DNA of 64,000 bases from Thermosporothrix hazakensis (GTDB lineage: Bacteria; Chloroflexota; Ktedonobacteria; Ktedonobacterales; Ktedonobacteraceae), in assembly GCF_003253565.1 (NCBI RefSeq), contig NZ_QKUF01000004.1:1-64000 (forward strand), read 5' to 3'. This document shows, piece after piece, positions 33,520-42,851 of this stretch (its first letter is position 1; each line of letters begins with the position of its first letter). A program made the position numbers and the translations under genes. The notes beneath the pieces are model-generated. The model was not told the origin of the DNA. It did not search any database and was given only the letters and a program-made list of their open reading frames with translations.

Positions 33520-35325
33520 TTAGCGAGCTGCCGCCAGGCCAGAAATAGCGCCGCTGATCGCCTGAAGTCCCATTTGCAGTTCGGCCATCTGCATTGCCAT
33601 TGTCGTGCCCACCACCTGCCCCATCATCTGCCCTGCCTCAACCATGGTGCGCATCGGAGCCGTGCCAAGCAACGCCGGAATCCGGATGATAAACCAGAGA
33701 CAGGCGACACACATCAGGTCTACCCAGACATTCTCATCCAGGCCCCCAACCGTGTTGCTCGGCGTTCCACCAGCAAAGTGCATGACGTTTCCGAGCATCA
33801 CCTGCGTGATAATCAGGGCGACCACCATCACGAATTGCACCATCAACGTTGAGAGAAAGCCGCTCAGCCAGAGCCGGGTGACACCCTGCCCGACCTTACC
33901 CGGTAGCGCCCAGCATGCCAGCCCGATCGGTGCAGTAATCACGTACAGGTTGATAAAGAAGAGGCGTATAATCATTTGTGCCAGCAGCATCAGAGCAAGC
34001 AGCTTTCGCACAACGTGAAGGCCTTTTCCCAACTCTTGCAGGTTCTTAAAGAGATCCTCGAATCTCAAATTATCGGGCACAAGCTGAAAGCTCTTGCTGC
34101 TGGTTGCATCGTCCTGGCACGAATAGTAGAGTGTATCGCCAAACGAATTCACCTGCCGTGGCTCGCCCTGCACCAGCGAATTCATATACTGGCGCACACG
34201 GTACTCGCCACCGCCCTCCTGCTCACCCATCATCCGCTTGATATCTTTGGGGATATCCGTGCCATATGTATCCCAGGCATTGTCAACCAGTTGATCCCAT
34301 TCATCGAAATGGCGATACCAGGCCAGCGTATCGGTTGTATCTTTCAGCATCTCCATGTCGTTCTCAAGTTGCGGAAAGATCGCATCCAACTGCTTGCGTG
34401 TCGCGGCAGGGACTTTCTTCCCATCGTACTCATAAAGCAGCTCGACACGCCGATGCAGGATACTGTAGACGCCCCCCTCTTTGTAGTTGCCGTCGTCATC
34501 AAAGAGCACCCAGCGCCCATATTGATCGAAACTGGTCTTACTCCAGGTGCAGGACTTCCCCTTCATCTTTTGCAAGGTCTCATCAGTATTCGGAGCATGC
34601 CAGAGCTTGGCGGCCTGCTCGGGCGTCATACTCTTGTACTTATCTTTTCCCTCTTTCTCAAAATGGTCCTTGTCTTCCTCGTTATAGGTGGGGAACAGAA
34701 CATGCAGCTCCATCGTCTTCTCATCGCCGGTACCAAAACCGGAGCCAGACCGTTGGATCGAGTTTGAATACTCGGCAACGGTATAGATCCCGCCGGTCAG
34801 CGAGTTCTGAAGATCGACCAGCACGGTAATAAAGAAGAGGCTGACATGAGCTGCGATCAGGGCCAGCAGAATGCCCGGCAACTCCTCGACCGCCTTCGCA
34901 AAGCGGAAGGTGATCCCCGCGAAAATAACCCGGATGCCGGTCATGATGATTGCTACAACTGCCAGTCCATCGACAACCGTTATCATTGCCGTCCAGAGCG
35001 AGCGAATGTTCTGGTTTCCAACGGTACTTTCGGGCGGCGTATAGAAAAAGAGCAGGTTCTGCTTCGCTATAGGATTCTGGATTTTGGGATTCTCGTTTTT
35101 ATAAGCAGACACATAGAGATGCCCCGCAAGACAGGATTGTTTCAGCTCGTCTGGCAACTCCTGGCACTCCTCAGCGGTTGCCTGAGGACTCTGAGTCGCC
35201 GCCTGTACATGCTGTTGAGCGGGCAAAGCAAGGAGCGTTCCGGCAAGAGCCAGCGCGATCAGCAATACAGTCGCGATATCGAACGCTCGCAGTATCTTTC
35301 GAGCAGTCTGAGTTTTTCGCTTCAT
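33520..35325 (-). CDS. VirB6/TrbL-like polytopic membrane protein, paralog 1
   Basis: 601 residues from the ATG at 35323-35325. The protein has a signal-like first helix, PKIQNPIAKQNLLFFYTPPE, two helices (with GIRVIFAGITFRFAKAVEELPG), a long variable hydrophilic part of about 240 residues, and then a conserved block of about five helices (VIRLFFINLYVITAPIGLACWALPGK, VQFVMVVALIITQVMLG, LWFIIRIPALLGTAPMRTMVEAGQMM). This is the topology of VirB6/TrbL channel proteins. Two paralogs precede it in the operon with the same blocks but unrelated middles. Probably part of the inner-membrane pore. Confidence 0.75.
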   Translation of the reverse strand: MKRKTQTARKILRAFDIATVLLIALALAGTLLALPAQQHVQAATQSPQATAEECQELPDELKQSCLAGHLYVSAYKNENPKIQNPIAKQNLLFFYTPPESTVGNQNIRSLWTAMITVVDGLAVVAIIMTGIRVIFAGITFRFAKAVEELPGILLALIAAHVSLFFITVLVDLQNSLTGGIYTVAEYSNSIQRSGSGFGTGDEKTMELHVLFPTYNEEDKDHFEKEGKDKYKSMTPEQAAKLWHAPNTDETLQKMKGKSCTWSKTSFDQYGRWVLFDDDGNYKEGGVYSILHRRVELLYEYDGKKVPAATRKQLDAIFPQLENDMEMLKDTTDTLAWYRHFDEWDQLVDNAWDTYGTDIPKDIKRMMGEQEGGGEYRVRQYMNSLVQGEPRQVNSFGDTLYYSCQDDATSSKSFQLVPDNLRFEDLFKNLQELGKGLHVVRKLLALMLLAQMIIRLFFINLYVITAPIGLACWALPGKVGQGVTRLWLSGFLSTLMVQFVMVVALIITQVMLGNVMHFAGGTPSNTVGGLDENVWVDLMCVACLWFIIRIPALLGTAPMRTMVEAGQMMGQVVGTTMAMQMAELQMGLQAISGAISGLAAAR

Positions 35326-35398
35326 AAGAAATATAACCCCCTCGTACCGCCCTATCACTTATAGTAAAAAAGTTCTCGTTCCCTGTATAGGGAGAGAG

Positions 35399-35405
35399 AG
35401 GGACA
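35399..35405 (-). promoter_or_regulatory. TGTCCCT element, copy c
   Basis: On the minus strand AATTTGTCCCTCTCTCTCCC lies about 75 bases before the paralog 1 start, between two genes of the operon, and may mark an internal promoter. A short palindrome CCCT-GTAT-AGGG (35381-35392) is next to it. Confidence 0.4.
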
Positions 35406-35433
35406 AATTGACCTATCCCTTTCGCATACAGAC

Positions 35434-37176
35434 CTAGCGCACAAACGCGAGTCCGGCTGAGACCAGCGCCGATACGCCCTGTACAATCATCTGGAATTGC
35501 TGGATCTGCATCATCACGGTCGCGCCCACTACCTGCGTTACCATCTGCCCGGCTGAGACCATCGTGCGCATCGGGGCAGTCCCGAGCAGCGACGGAATGC
35601 GGATGATAAACCAGATACAGGCAATGCGCATCAGGTCGAACCAGACATCCGACGAGAGACCACCCACCGGCGTTCCCGGCGTGGCACTGGCGAAATCCGA
35701 GACGACGTTAAAGATCGCCTGTAACACGATCAAGGCAACCACCATCAAGAACTGCACAAAAACCGTTGAGAGAAACCCCTTCATCCATTCCAACGTGAGC
35801 GATTGCCCGATGCGGCCAGGCAAGGCCCAGCAGCCAATACCAAGCGGAGCCAGCACAATATAGAGATTGATAAAGAAGAGGCGCACCACCATCTGTACCA
35901 GCAGGATCAAGGTCAGCACCTTCACGATCATCTTGACCCCTTTTCCCAGATCCTGCAGGTTCTTGAACAGATCAGTAAAGTTCAGATCTGTCTCAAAGAG
36001 GCCTTTCTGCTCGACCGGCTTCGGTGTCTGGCAGGTAAAAGTAATGATATCCCCCCGCTTGCCCGGCATCGACTCAATATAGGTGCCGTTGGACTTGAAC
36101 AGCAGCGACATGGTCAATTTCACCCGGTTCGCATGGTCGGCGTTCACGTCCTGGCGCTCATAGTTCAGATACTTCTTTTCATAGCCCGATAGCTCCTCAT
36201 CAAACTTCAACCAATCAGTATGCCAGCGCAGAGCGTCATTCTCAATCTGGTTGACATCGGTCTCGATCTGGCTGACCATCTGATGCAGACGCGCAATCAC
36301 CGAGGCAGGCACATTCTCCCCCAGTTCCTCAATGGATTCAGCCCGCATCGAGATATCGAAGGCGATGTTCCCATCTTCGGGCTTGCCCTTCTTGCCAAAC
36401 AGGTTCTTGCGGCTCTCGACATCGAAATTGATCTCTTTGGCCTTACACGTCCAATCCTTCTCGAAGTGGCTCAGATCGCTCTGCGTCAACGACTTACCGT
36501 CTGGTGCCCCATATATTTTCCCGTCGGGTCCACCCCATGCCGACGCCACCGCAAAGGGATCTGTAAGCAACTTCTTCTCAAACTCGCTCTCTTTACCGGG
36601 ATCACCCGTCGGGAAGAAAACATGCAGCTTCTCCTCCTTTGTCTTGGACTTGCCATACTTGACTGGCCCCTCAATGTTGATCTCCTTCGCAGAGAGGTAG
36701 AGCGAGTGCGTCAGCATATTCCCGAGCCCGATCGCCGACGTCATAAAGGTCAGGCTGATATGGGCCACAATCAGCGCCAGCAGCACGCCGGGTAATGTCT
36801 CGACCGCATCAGCAAAACGGAAGACGCTTCCCACCAGCATCACGCGAATTCCGTTTAACATGATGGAAATGACGAGGAACATGTCCACCAGGGCCAGCAC
36901 CCCGCCCCATAGGAGCCGTACCGTCGGATTATCAACCGTGATGTCGTACGGTGTGAAAAAGAACAGCGGGTTATCGGGAAAGGGGTTCTGTATCTTGCTA
37001 TCGTTTCCGGTATAGGAGCTTGACGAGACCGACGTTCCTTCCAGACAGGCCTTCGTTGCCTTTCCCTCGCTACAGGGATCCGCGGCCTTCGCGGGCGTCG
37101 TCAGGCAGAAGAGCGCGAACAGCCCATGCAAGCACAACAGCAGTAGTGCCAGGCGCAACCAGCGTCGTTTCTTCAT
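35434..37176 (-). CDS. VirB6/TrbL-like polytopic membrane protein, paralog 2
   Basis: 580 residues from the ATG at 37174-37176, which has GGGGAGG 8 bases before it; a longer frame upstream overlaps the previous gene. A cleavable signal (LALLLLCLHGLFALFCLTTPAKAAD) is followed by KIQNPFPDNPLFFFTPYDIT, then GIRVMLVGSVFRFADAVETLPGVLL and, after a hydrophilic variable stretch of about 230 residues, the shared C-terminal block (VVRLFFINLYIVLAPLGIGCWALPGR, FIIRIPSLLGTAPMRTMVSAGQM). It belongs to the same operon and is a clear duplicate of the genes on each side. The variable part should face the outside or the periplasm-like wall zone. Confidence 0.75.
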   Translation of the reverse strand: MKKRRWLRLALLLLCLHGLFALFCLTTPAKAADPCSEGKATKACLEGTSVSSSSYTGNDSKIQNPFPDNPLFFFTPYDITVDNPTVRLLWGGVLALVDMFLVISIMLNGIRVMLVGSVFRFADAVETLPGVLLALIVAHISLTFMTSAIGLGNMLTHSLYLSAKEINIEGPVKYGKSKTKEEKLHVFFPTGDPGKESEFEKKLLTDPFAVASAWGGPDGKIYGAPDGKSLTQSDLSHFEKDWTCKAKEINFDVESRKNLFGKKGKPEDGNIAFDISMRAESIEELGENVPASVIARLHQMVSQIETDVNQIENDALRWHTDWLKFDEELSGYEKKYLNYERQDVNADHANRVKLTMSLLFKSNGTYIESMPGKRGDIITFTCQTPKPVEQKGLFETDLNFTDLFKNLQDLGKGVKMIVKVLTLILLVQMVVRLFFINLYIVLAPLGIGCWALPGRIGQSLTLEWMKGFLSTVFVQFLMVVALIVLQAIFNVVSDFASATPGTPVGGLSSDVWFDLMRIACIWFIIRIPSLLGTAPMRTMVSAGQMVTQVVGATVMMQIQQFQMIVQGVSALVSAGLAFVR

Positions 37177-37189
37177 CGTTGCGCCTCCC

Positions 37190-38569
37190 CTATCGTGCGA
37201 ATCGTGCAAGCGGTAGCAGACCTGCCCCCGCCTGGAACACCATCTGCGCCTGCGTAAACTGTGAGACAATGGTTGTGCTTACCACCTGCGCCATCATCTG
37301 ACCACTCTCAACCATCGTACGCATGGGAGCCGTGCCCAGTAGCCCCGGAATCCGAATGATAAACCAGAGACAGCACACGTGAATCAGATCAACCAGTGTA
37401 TTCACCGGGAGCCCCCCCGGACCGGTCATGCCATCGTCACCAGAAGACTTGAGCGGCGTCGCCACAACTTGCAGGACCGCGCCAAGCATAATCTGCGTGA
37501 CGATCAGAGCCAGCACCATCACAAACTGCACCAGCGCCGTCGAAATAAAGCCCTTGAGCCATAGCGAGGTAACCCCCTGCCCGCTTCGGCCCGGTAAGGC
37601 CCAACACGCGATAGCCAGCGGCGCGAACACGATATAGAGGTTAATAAAGAAGAGACGTATCACCATCTGAATCAGCAGCATCAGCGCCAGCACCTGAATA
37701 ATCAAGGGCAGAGCATCACCGAGCTTTTGCAGATTATCGAAGAGATTGGTAAAATTCAGATCCTCAGGCACAAGCCGGAAATTCGTCATCATGCTGTCGC
37801 CAGGGATCGGGCATTTCTTGAAGATCTGGGTGTAATCATGCACGTAGAGGATGCGATCCGGCTCGCAGCGATTCTTAAAGCTCTGTGGCAGCTTGTCATA
37901 GGTATCACGATCCCTGCCAGCCGCGCCATTCGCGGAGATCTGGAGATCCTTCCATTCCTCGCGCCGAAAGTCGGTCTGTACCAGTTTGTCGTTCGCCCAG
38001 GTATAGGCATGATTGACCAGAACATTATTCAGGCCGATAAACAGCGAAATAAAGGTGAGACTGACGTGCACCACGATCAGGGAGAGCAGCACACCGGGAG
38101 ACTCTTCAATCGCCTTGCTGAACTTGAACACCGTGCCCGCGATCATCATGCGTAAACCATGCATCATGAATACGAGCACAAGGAAAATATCTACAATTGC
38201 CAGCATCGCTCCCCAGAGCAACCGCACAATCTCATTGTCGACGGTGTAGCGATAGGGCGTGTAGAAAAAGAGGGCACTGTTGTCGTCAATCGGGTTCTGA
38301 ATCTTCTTCCCGCCGCCCTTATAATCTTGCTCCAGGCAGTCGCCCGCCTGCACCAGCTCCGCAGGGCAAGCATGTGGGGCAAGGACAGCCCCCACCTGCA
38401 TCAAGCTCTGAGGCCGCTGCTGTAGCGTCTCGATTGCGTGCAGCATCATATCTGGTCGGCACACGATCAGCAGAAGAGAGAGCACGATCAGGGCCACCAG
38501 GGTGATAAAAATATCAAGAAAAGAGAGCCACGAGCGCTTGCGTGGCCTTATCAGAAACAGGTCTCTCAT
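37190..38569 (-). CDS. VirB6/TrbL-like polytopic membrane protein, paralog 3
   Basis: 459 residues from the ATG at 38567-38569 (AGAGGAAG before it), first gene of the leftward secretion operon. Same plan as the next two genes: KKIQNPIDDNSALFFYTPYR, GLRMMIAGTVFKFSKAIEESPGVLL, a shorter variable region of about 110 residues, then VIRLFFINLYIVFAPLAIACWALPGR and FIIRIPGLLGTAPMRTMVESGQMM. The gap to paralog 2 is 13 bases. It is the shortest copy, mainly because its central part is reduced. Probable inner-membrane channel component of the type IV system. Confidence 0.75.
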   Translation of the reverse strand: MRDLFLIRPRKRSWLSFLDIFITLVALIVLSLLLIVCRPDMMLHAIETLQQRPQSLMQVGAVLAPHACPAELVQAGDCLEQDYKGGGKKIQNPIDDNSALFFYTPYRYTVDNEIVRLLWGAMLAIVDIFLVLVFMMHGLRMMIAGTVFKFSKAIEESPGVLLSLIVVHVSLTFISLFIGLNNVLVNHAYTWANDKLVQTDFRREEWKDLQISANGAAGRDRDTYDKLPQSFKNRCEPDRILYVHDYTQIFKKCPIPGDSMMTNFRLVPEDLNFTNLFDNLQKLGDALPLIIQVLALMLLIQMVIRLFFINLYIVFAPLAIACWALPGRSGQGVTSLWLKGFISTALVQFVMVLALIVTQIMLGAVLQVVATPLKSSGDDGMTGPGGLPVNTLVDLIHVCCLWFIIRIPGLLGTAPMRTMVESGQMMAQVVSTTIVSQFTQAQMVFQAGAGLLPLARFAR

Positions 38570-38620
38570 ACGCTTCCTCTTTCTGCTCTCAATGATAGGC
38601 AAGAAGAACCGCCCACGTAC

Positions 38621-38660
38621 AGGAGGAAGCAGGGACAAAAATATGTCCCTCTTTCCTCCT
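38621..38660. promoter_or_regulatory. TGTCCCT dyad, copy d, in the divergent T4SS promoter region
   Basis: AGGGACA-N6-TGTCCCT (38631-38650) is a perfect dyad, extended on each side, after two unpaired bases, by AGGAGGAA (38621-38628) and TTCCTCCT (38653-38660). This near-palindrome of 40 bases sits between the leftward VirB6-VirB4 operon and the rightward HerA operon. It is a strong candidate operator that controls both. Confidence 0.6.
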
Positions 38661-38721
38661 GGAAAGCAACCGGCCCCTTATGGTACGCTCAGAAGCAAGC
38701 CACTACAGAAAGGTGCACCTT

Positions 38722-41700
38722 ATGATTCCAGGGTTTGACGTCGAATCACTGAACAAACTGGGAAAACTGATCGCAGGCCTCGAACGCTACAATCTGGAAG
38801 GTGCGTCACCCGAACCATTCGACCCGGCAGACCTGCTTGAAGAGAGCGAGCAGGCTTTCTTTCATATTCACGGCCTGGGGAATTTCTGGAAAGCGCCCCA
38901 CGAGTTTATTCACCGTCTGGTTGATCTGGTCGTTAGCGCCCACCATCAGCGCCATACCGACCTCACCTTTCTCCTTCTGGGAACGCAACAACAGATCGCA
39001 CTCTATTTGTCGCTAGGCAGCGAAAAAGCGACGCGCAGCGCACTGGAAGGGCTCTTTCCGGGCATTTCCTTTTCTCCGGCCTCGCCAAAAGATCTGCTTC
39101 ACAGGTTACGGGGACATCTGCGCGTTCAGGGAGTCGTTACCGGCATCCCGAGCCGCCGCGCCTTCACCCCCAACCATCTCAAAGAAGATGAGCAACCACA
39201 CAGCCCCCCGGAGCGCACGCCACTTGAGCGTGTCATTCGTGGGATGGATGGCGCGACCTGGGCCTACATCGTTCAGGCGCACCCCAGGCCCCGACAAAAG
39301 GTGATCGAGGAGCGCATGCGCACCATTGACCTGCTGACGCAGATCACCACACGCTCACGGGTGCAGTGGTCATCAACCAGACAGGATTCGCAGCAAGTCA
39401 CCAGCGTTGAATCTGGCGGACAGAGCAAGAGCTTTAGCGGCGACATGGTGAACTACCGGGCGCAATACCTGCATAAATTGCTTGAACACGAGCTCGCTCG
39501 CCTTGATGAGTCCTCGGCTACCGGTCAGTGGATCGTGCGTACCTACTTTGGAGCCAGCGACCAGGAAGACGCACAGCGTCTCAGCTCGCTCCTGCTTGGC
39601 ACGCTTGCCGGAGCCGATTCACGCCCGGAGCCGCTGCGAGTCTCACTCTGCGAAAAGTTCGGCGCACCGCTGGAAAGCTTCCATACCTTCCTGTCATCGC
39701 AGGAGCTTGCCACGCTGATTCAGCTTCCGCGCGAGGAGTTCCCGGGCTATGCGCTGCACGATCACGTCACCTTCGACGTTGATTTTCAGGCACAGACCGG
39801 CGTCTCTCTGCCCCTGGGTATGATCCTGCAACAACAGAAAAAGACCCATGTCACCTACGATATCAACATCGATGCCTTAAGCAAGCATGCCGTCATCGTT
39901 GGTGTCACGGGCAGCGGCAAGACCACGACCGTCATGAACCTGCTTGACCATCTCACAGGGGCTCGCAAGCCCTTTCTGGTCATCGAGCCCGCGAAAACGG
40001 AGTACCGCGCTCTCAAAAATGCGCAGGCTGACCGCGCCGATGTACGGGTCTTTACGCTTGGGAACGAGATGCTCGCCCCGTTCCGCCTCAATCCCTTCGA
40101 GTTTGAGACGACCGACGAACCGGGCAGCGGCTCGCTCATGGCACACATCGACTTTCTGAAAGCCGTTTTTACCGCCGCCTTCCCGATGTATGCGCCATTG
40201 CCGCAAATCATCGAAACGGCCATGTATGAGATCTATGAAGAGAAGGGATGGGATATCACCAGCAGCACAAACCGGCGGCTCTCCAACTGGGCCGACCGCC
40301 ATCGCTACCCGATCTTCCCAACTCTTGCCGATCTCGATTACAAGACCCAGGAGGTCGCGGACCGGCTCCGCTACAATCCCGAAGCCGACGCGCATATCAA
40401 GGCATCACTGAAGGCGCGGATTGGCTCGCTCCGTATCGGGGCAAAGGGCCTGATGCTCGACACCGCCCGCAGCTATCCAATGCGTGCCCTGCTCTCGCTG
40501 CCCACAATTCTCGAACTGGAGAGCATCGGCAATGATGAAGAGAAAACGTTCCTGATGGGCCTGCTGCTGGCTCGCATCTACGAATACCGGCGGCTACAGG
40601 CAAGCAGCGGTGCGGAAAATGAGCTGACCGGACGCACACTGCAACATCTGATCGTCATCGAAGAGGCACACCGCCTGCTTCAGAATACCGGTCCCGTCAT
40701 GCCGACCAACCCGGATTCTGCCAACCCGCGCGCACAGGCAGTCGAGGTCTTCACAAACATGCTGGCCGAGGTTCGTGCCTACGGTCAGGGCATCCTCGTC
40801 GCAGAGCAGATTCCGAGCAAGCTTGCGCCCGACGTGCTGAAAAACACCAATCTCAAAATCGTGCACCGTCTGATTGCGCAGGATGACCGCCAGAGTATCG
40901 GACACACCATGAACCTGAATGAGGCACAACAGACCCACCTCGGGATTCTGCCTCCGGGAACGGCGGCCGTCTATGCCGAAGGGGCCGACCACGCCTATCT
41001 TGTGCGTATGGACAACTACAAACGGCAGCTTGAGCCGCTGCGAGATCCCGCCCTCAAGCAGGACAGCCGCTCATATGCGCGCGTCTCGGCCTATCATGCA
41101 ATTCTCGATTTCGACGCGTACAAGATCCCACGGACCTCGATCGGGAGCCCGCCGCCCATGCTCTATCAGCTTGCAGGCAAGCTCTTTGAGACGACACAGA
41201 AAAAGGGGTTCTGGGCTCGCTTGCTCCTGAGCATCCTTGCCAACCCTGCCGAAACGCTCAACGTCCTGTTCCAGCTTGAGGAGAGCATTGAGGCCGAAAC
41301 CTCATCGCTTGCGCCCTCGCTGCATGACGTGCTCTTCCGCCTGCTGATCGTGCGCGGCTGCTTTGAACTGCTCCAGCAACGAGGCGCACAGCTTGGCTGG
41401 ACCTACCCGCAAACCGATGAGTTGCGCCGCCAGCTCACAAGCGGTCTGCTCGCGCTCTACCGTTCGCAGCAGCTCGCCAACGAGGACCCCGACAAGGAAG
41501 GCCGCCAGGAGATTCGCCGGGAACTCGACTCCGCAGAGCAACATCTGAATCGCTTCCTGCAAGCCTATCTTGAACTGACACAGCGGAGACGCGGTCCGTT
41601 CCGTGGATGCGCCATCTGTCCGGCAAAATGCCTCTACCGACGCGATGTCCAGACACTTTTAGAGCCACGCGACCGGGAATGGATCGGAGGCGAGTTGACC

Positions 41701-41985
41701 GCTGCGACCTACGAGACGGAGGAAGAGCGCTATCAGGCTGCCTTTACCAGTGCTCAGATACTTGTGAAGGGCTGGCTGGCCGGCGGCAACGAAGAGATTC
41801 TCCCCTGGGTCAGCTATTGTACCGTGCTGCACACGATCGAGGGCAGTGATCTGAGCGGCTATGAGCGCATAGTCACCGCCGACGCCTTCCAGCGCTACAT
41901 CTCGGCGCAAACTGCCGCAAACACCGAAGAGGCAGAAGAACAGCCAGAATGGCCCGATTCGGAACTTGCGCTCACCAACGAGTAG
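38722..41985 (+). CDS. HerA/VirB4-superfamily ATPase (DUF87-like)
   Basis: 1087 residues from the ATG at 38722 (AAAGGTG 8 bases before it). Residues 1-370 are an uncharacterised N-terminal region. The HerA-like motor follows: Walker A VIVGVTGSGKTTT (about 390-402), the VIEPAKTEYRAL motif, Walker B HLIVIEEAHRLL (about 641-652), and the GQGILVAEQIPSKL and sensor segments. The C-terminal third is helical, with a CAICPAKC motif (about residue 970) that could bind zinc or an iron-sulfur cluster. Such hexameric ATPases move DNA or proteins. It is first in a rightward operon opposite the secretion operon and may feed substrates to it. Confidence 0.85.
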   Translation: MIPGFDVESLNKLGKLIAGLERYNLEGASPEPFDPADLLEESEQAFFHIHGLGNFWKAPHEFIHRLVDLVVSAHHQRHTDLTFLLLGTQQQIALYLSLGSEKATRSALEGLFPGISFSPASPKDLLHRLRGHLRVQGVVTGIPSRRAFTPNHLKEDEQPHSPPERTPLERVIRGMDGATWAYIVQAHPRPRQKVIEERMRTIDLLTQITTRSRVQWSSTRQDSQQVTSVESGGQSKSFSGDMVNYRAQYLHKLLEHELARLDESSATGQWIVRTYFGASDQEDAQRLSSLLLGTLAGADSRPEPLRVSLCEKFGAPLESFHTFLSSQELATLIQLPREEFPGYALHDHVTFDVDFQAQTGVSLPLGMILQQQKKTHVTYDINIDALSKHAVIVGVTGSGKTTTVMNLLDHLTGARKPFLVIEPAKTEYRALKNAQADRADVRVFTLGNEMLAPFRLNPFEFETTDEPGSGSLMAHIDFLKAVFTAAFPMYAPLPQIIETAMYEIYEEKGWDITSSTNRRLSNWADRHRYPIFPTLADLDYKTQEVADRLRYNPEADAHIKASLKARIGSLRIGAKGLMLDTARSYPMRALLSLPTILELESIGNDEEKTFLMGLLLARIYEYRRLQASSGAENELTGRTLQHLIVIEEAHRLLQNTGPVMPTNPDSANPRAQAVEVFTNMLAEVRAYGQGILVAEQIPSKLAPDVLKNTNLKIVHRLIAQDDRQSIGHTMNLNEAQQTHLGILPPGTAAVYAEGADHAYLVRMDNYKRQLEPLRDPALKQDSRSYARVSAYHAILDFDAYKIPRTSIGSPPPMLYQLAGKLFETTQKKGFWARLLLSILANPAETLNVLFQLEESIEAETSSLAPSLHDVLFRLLIVRGCFELLQQRGAQLGWTYPQTDELRRQLTSGLLALYRSQQLANEDPDKEGRQEIRRELDSAEQHLNRFLQAYLELTQRRRGPFRGCAICPAKCLYRRDVQTLLEPRDREWIGGELTAATYETEEERYQAAFTSAQILVKGWLAGGNEEILPWVSYCTVLHTIEGSDLSGYERIVTADAFQRYISAQTAANTEEAEEQPEWPDSELALTNE

Positions 41986-42028
41986 TCTCACGTCCTACCT
42001 GACAGGTACTAGCGAAGGAGAAAAAAGG

Positions 42029-42829
42029 ATGCGTCCCCCTGTATTCAGAGCGCCGACACCAATGAAAGCGCCGATGCCCGCGCCCAAAGTGGCAACACCA
42101 CGCCCACATGTGGGCTCGACCCAGAAACCAGCCGCGAAGCCCGATGACTTGAAGCAGATGTCGAGCTCCATCATTAACAAGAACCCGTTCACGCTGAAGC
42201 CAAACGCTCCTGAGCCTTCCCCTGCTCCCAAAGCCAAGCCATCGCTGCCCCCCTCGAAGCATGATCCGAAGGCAGAGGCGAAGCCCGATGAGAAGCATGA
42301 TCCGAAGAGCACAACAAAGCCCGATGACTTGAAGCAGATGTCGAGCTCCATCATTAACAAGAACCCATTCACGTTGAAGCCAAACGCTCCTGAGCCTTCC
42401 CCTGCTCCCAAAGCCAAGCCATCGCTGGCCTCGCGGATGAAGGAAGCTGTTTCGGCCCTCCCCGAGCATGACAAACTTGGGGCGTTGCTTCGCGCCGACA
42501 ATCCCGCCGCTCTGGCCCGTGAGAGATCATCAGCCCGAACTCCACGGCAACCATCCCTCCCAAAGCCCGAGCCGAAACAACCGGAGCAGCTTCACTCAAC
42601 CTACGGGAAGGTCACTATCAACGGTTCTGGAAACGCGGTCGGCTCGCACAACATCGTGAACAATGGCACGATCATTCAGCAGCCCGGAGGAGGCAAGGTG
42701 AGAAATACGTCCCATAGTCCCCTCTGGATTGCCTACCATACACTGCATTCGCTTGGTGAGAATATCGTCAACATAAAGAAAGAAGAAGCAATGGGCGCGA
42801 TCCGTACGGCGGAAACGGCAGCCCATTAA
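42029..42829 (+). CDS. Low-complexity NPF-motif protein with internal duplication
   Basis: 266 residues from the ATG at 42029 (AAGGAG 9 bases before it). The first 170 residues are Pro/Lys/Ala-rich and disordered, with two copies of SSSIINKNPFTLKPNAPEPS produced by a recent 111-bp DNA duplication (own entry). The C-terminal part has TINGSGNAVGSHNIVNNGTI, a Gly-Asn pattern like the short beta-strand repeats seen next to effector-associated domains in conflict proteins, and a final helical stretch. No enzyme domain was recognised. The upstream ATPase stop lies 44 bases before it, so it belongs to the same operon. Confidence 0.65.
   Translation: MRPPVFRAPTPMKAPMPAPKVATPRPHVGSTQKPAAKPDDLKQMSSSIINKNPFTLKPNAPEPSPAPKAKPSLPPSKHDPKAEAKPDEKHDPKSTTKPDDLKQMSSSIINKNPFTLKPNAPEPSPAPKAKPSLASRMKEAVSALPEHDKLGALLRADNPAALARERSSARTPRQPSLPKPEPKQPEQLHSTYGKVTINGSGNAVGSHNIVNNGTIIQQPGGGKVRNTSHSPLWIAYHTLHSLGENIVNIKKEEAMGAIRTAETAAH
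42137..42427 (+). repeat. Direct repeat of 111 bp with 180-bp period
   Basis: Positions 42137-42247 and 42317-42427 differ at two bases only, at 42187/42367 and 42194/42374. The first of these and the second are third-codon changes, so the protein repeat is identical. The period is a multiple of three, which keeps the frame. The second copy is separated by a Lys/Pro-rich segment. It is a young in-frame duplication. Confidence 0.95.
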
Positions 42830-42851
42830 CCCTGAACGTCGGAGAACCAAC

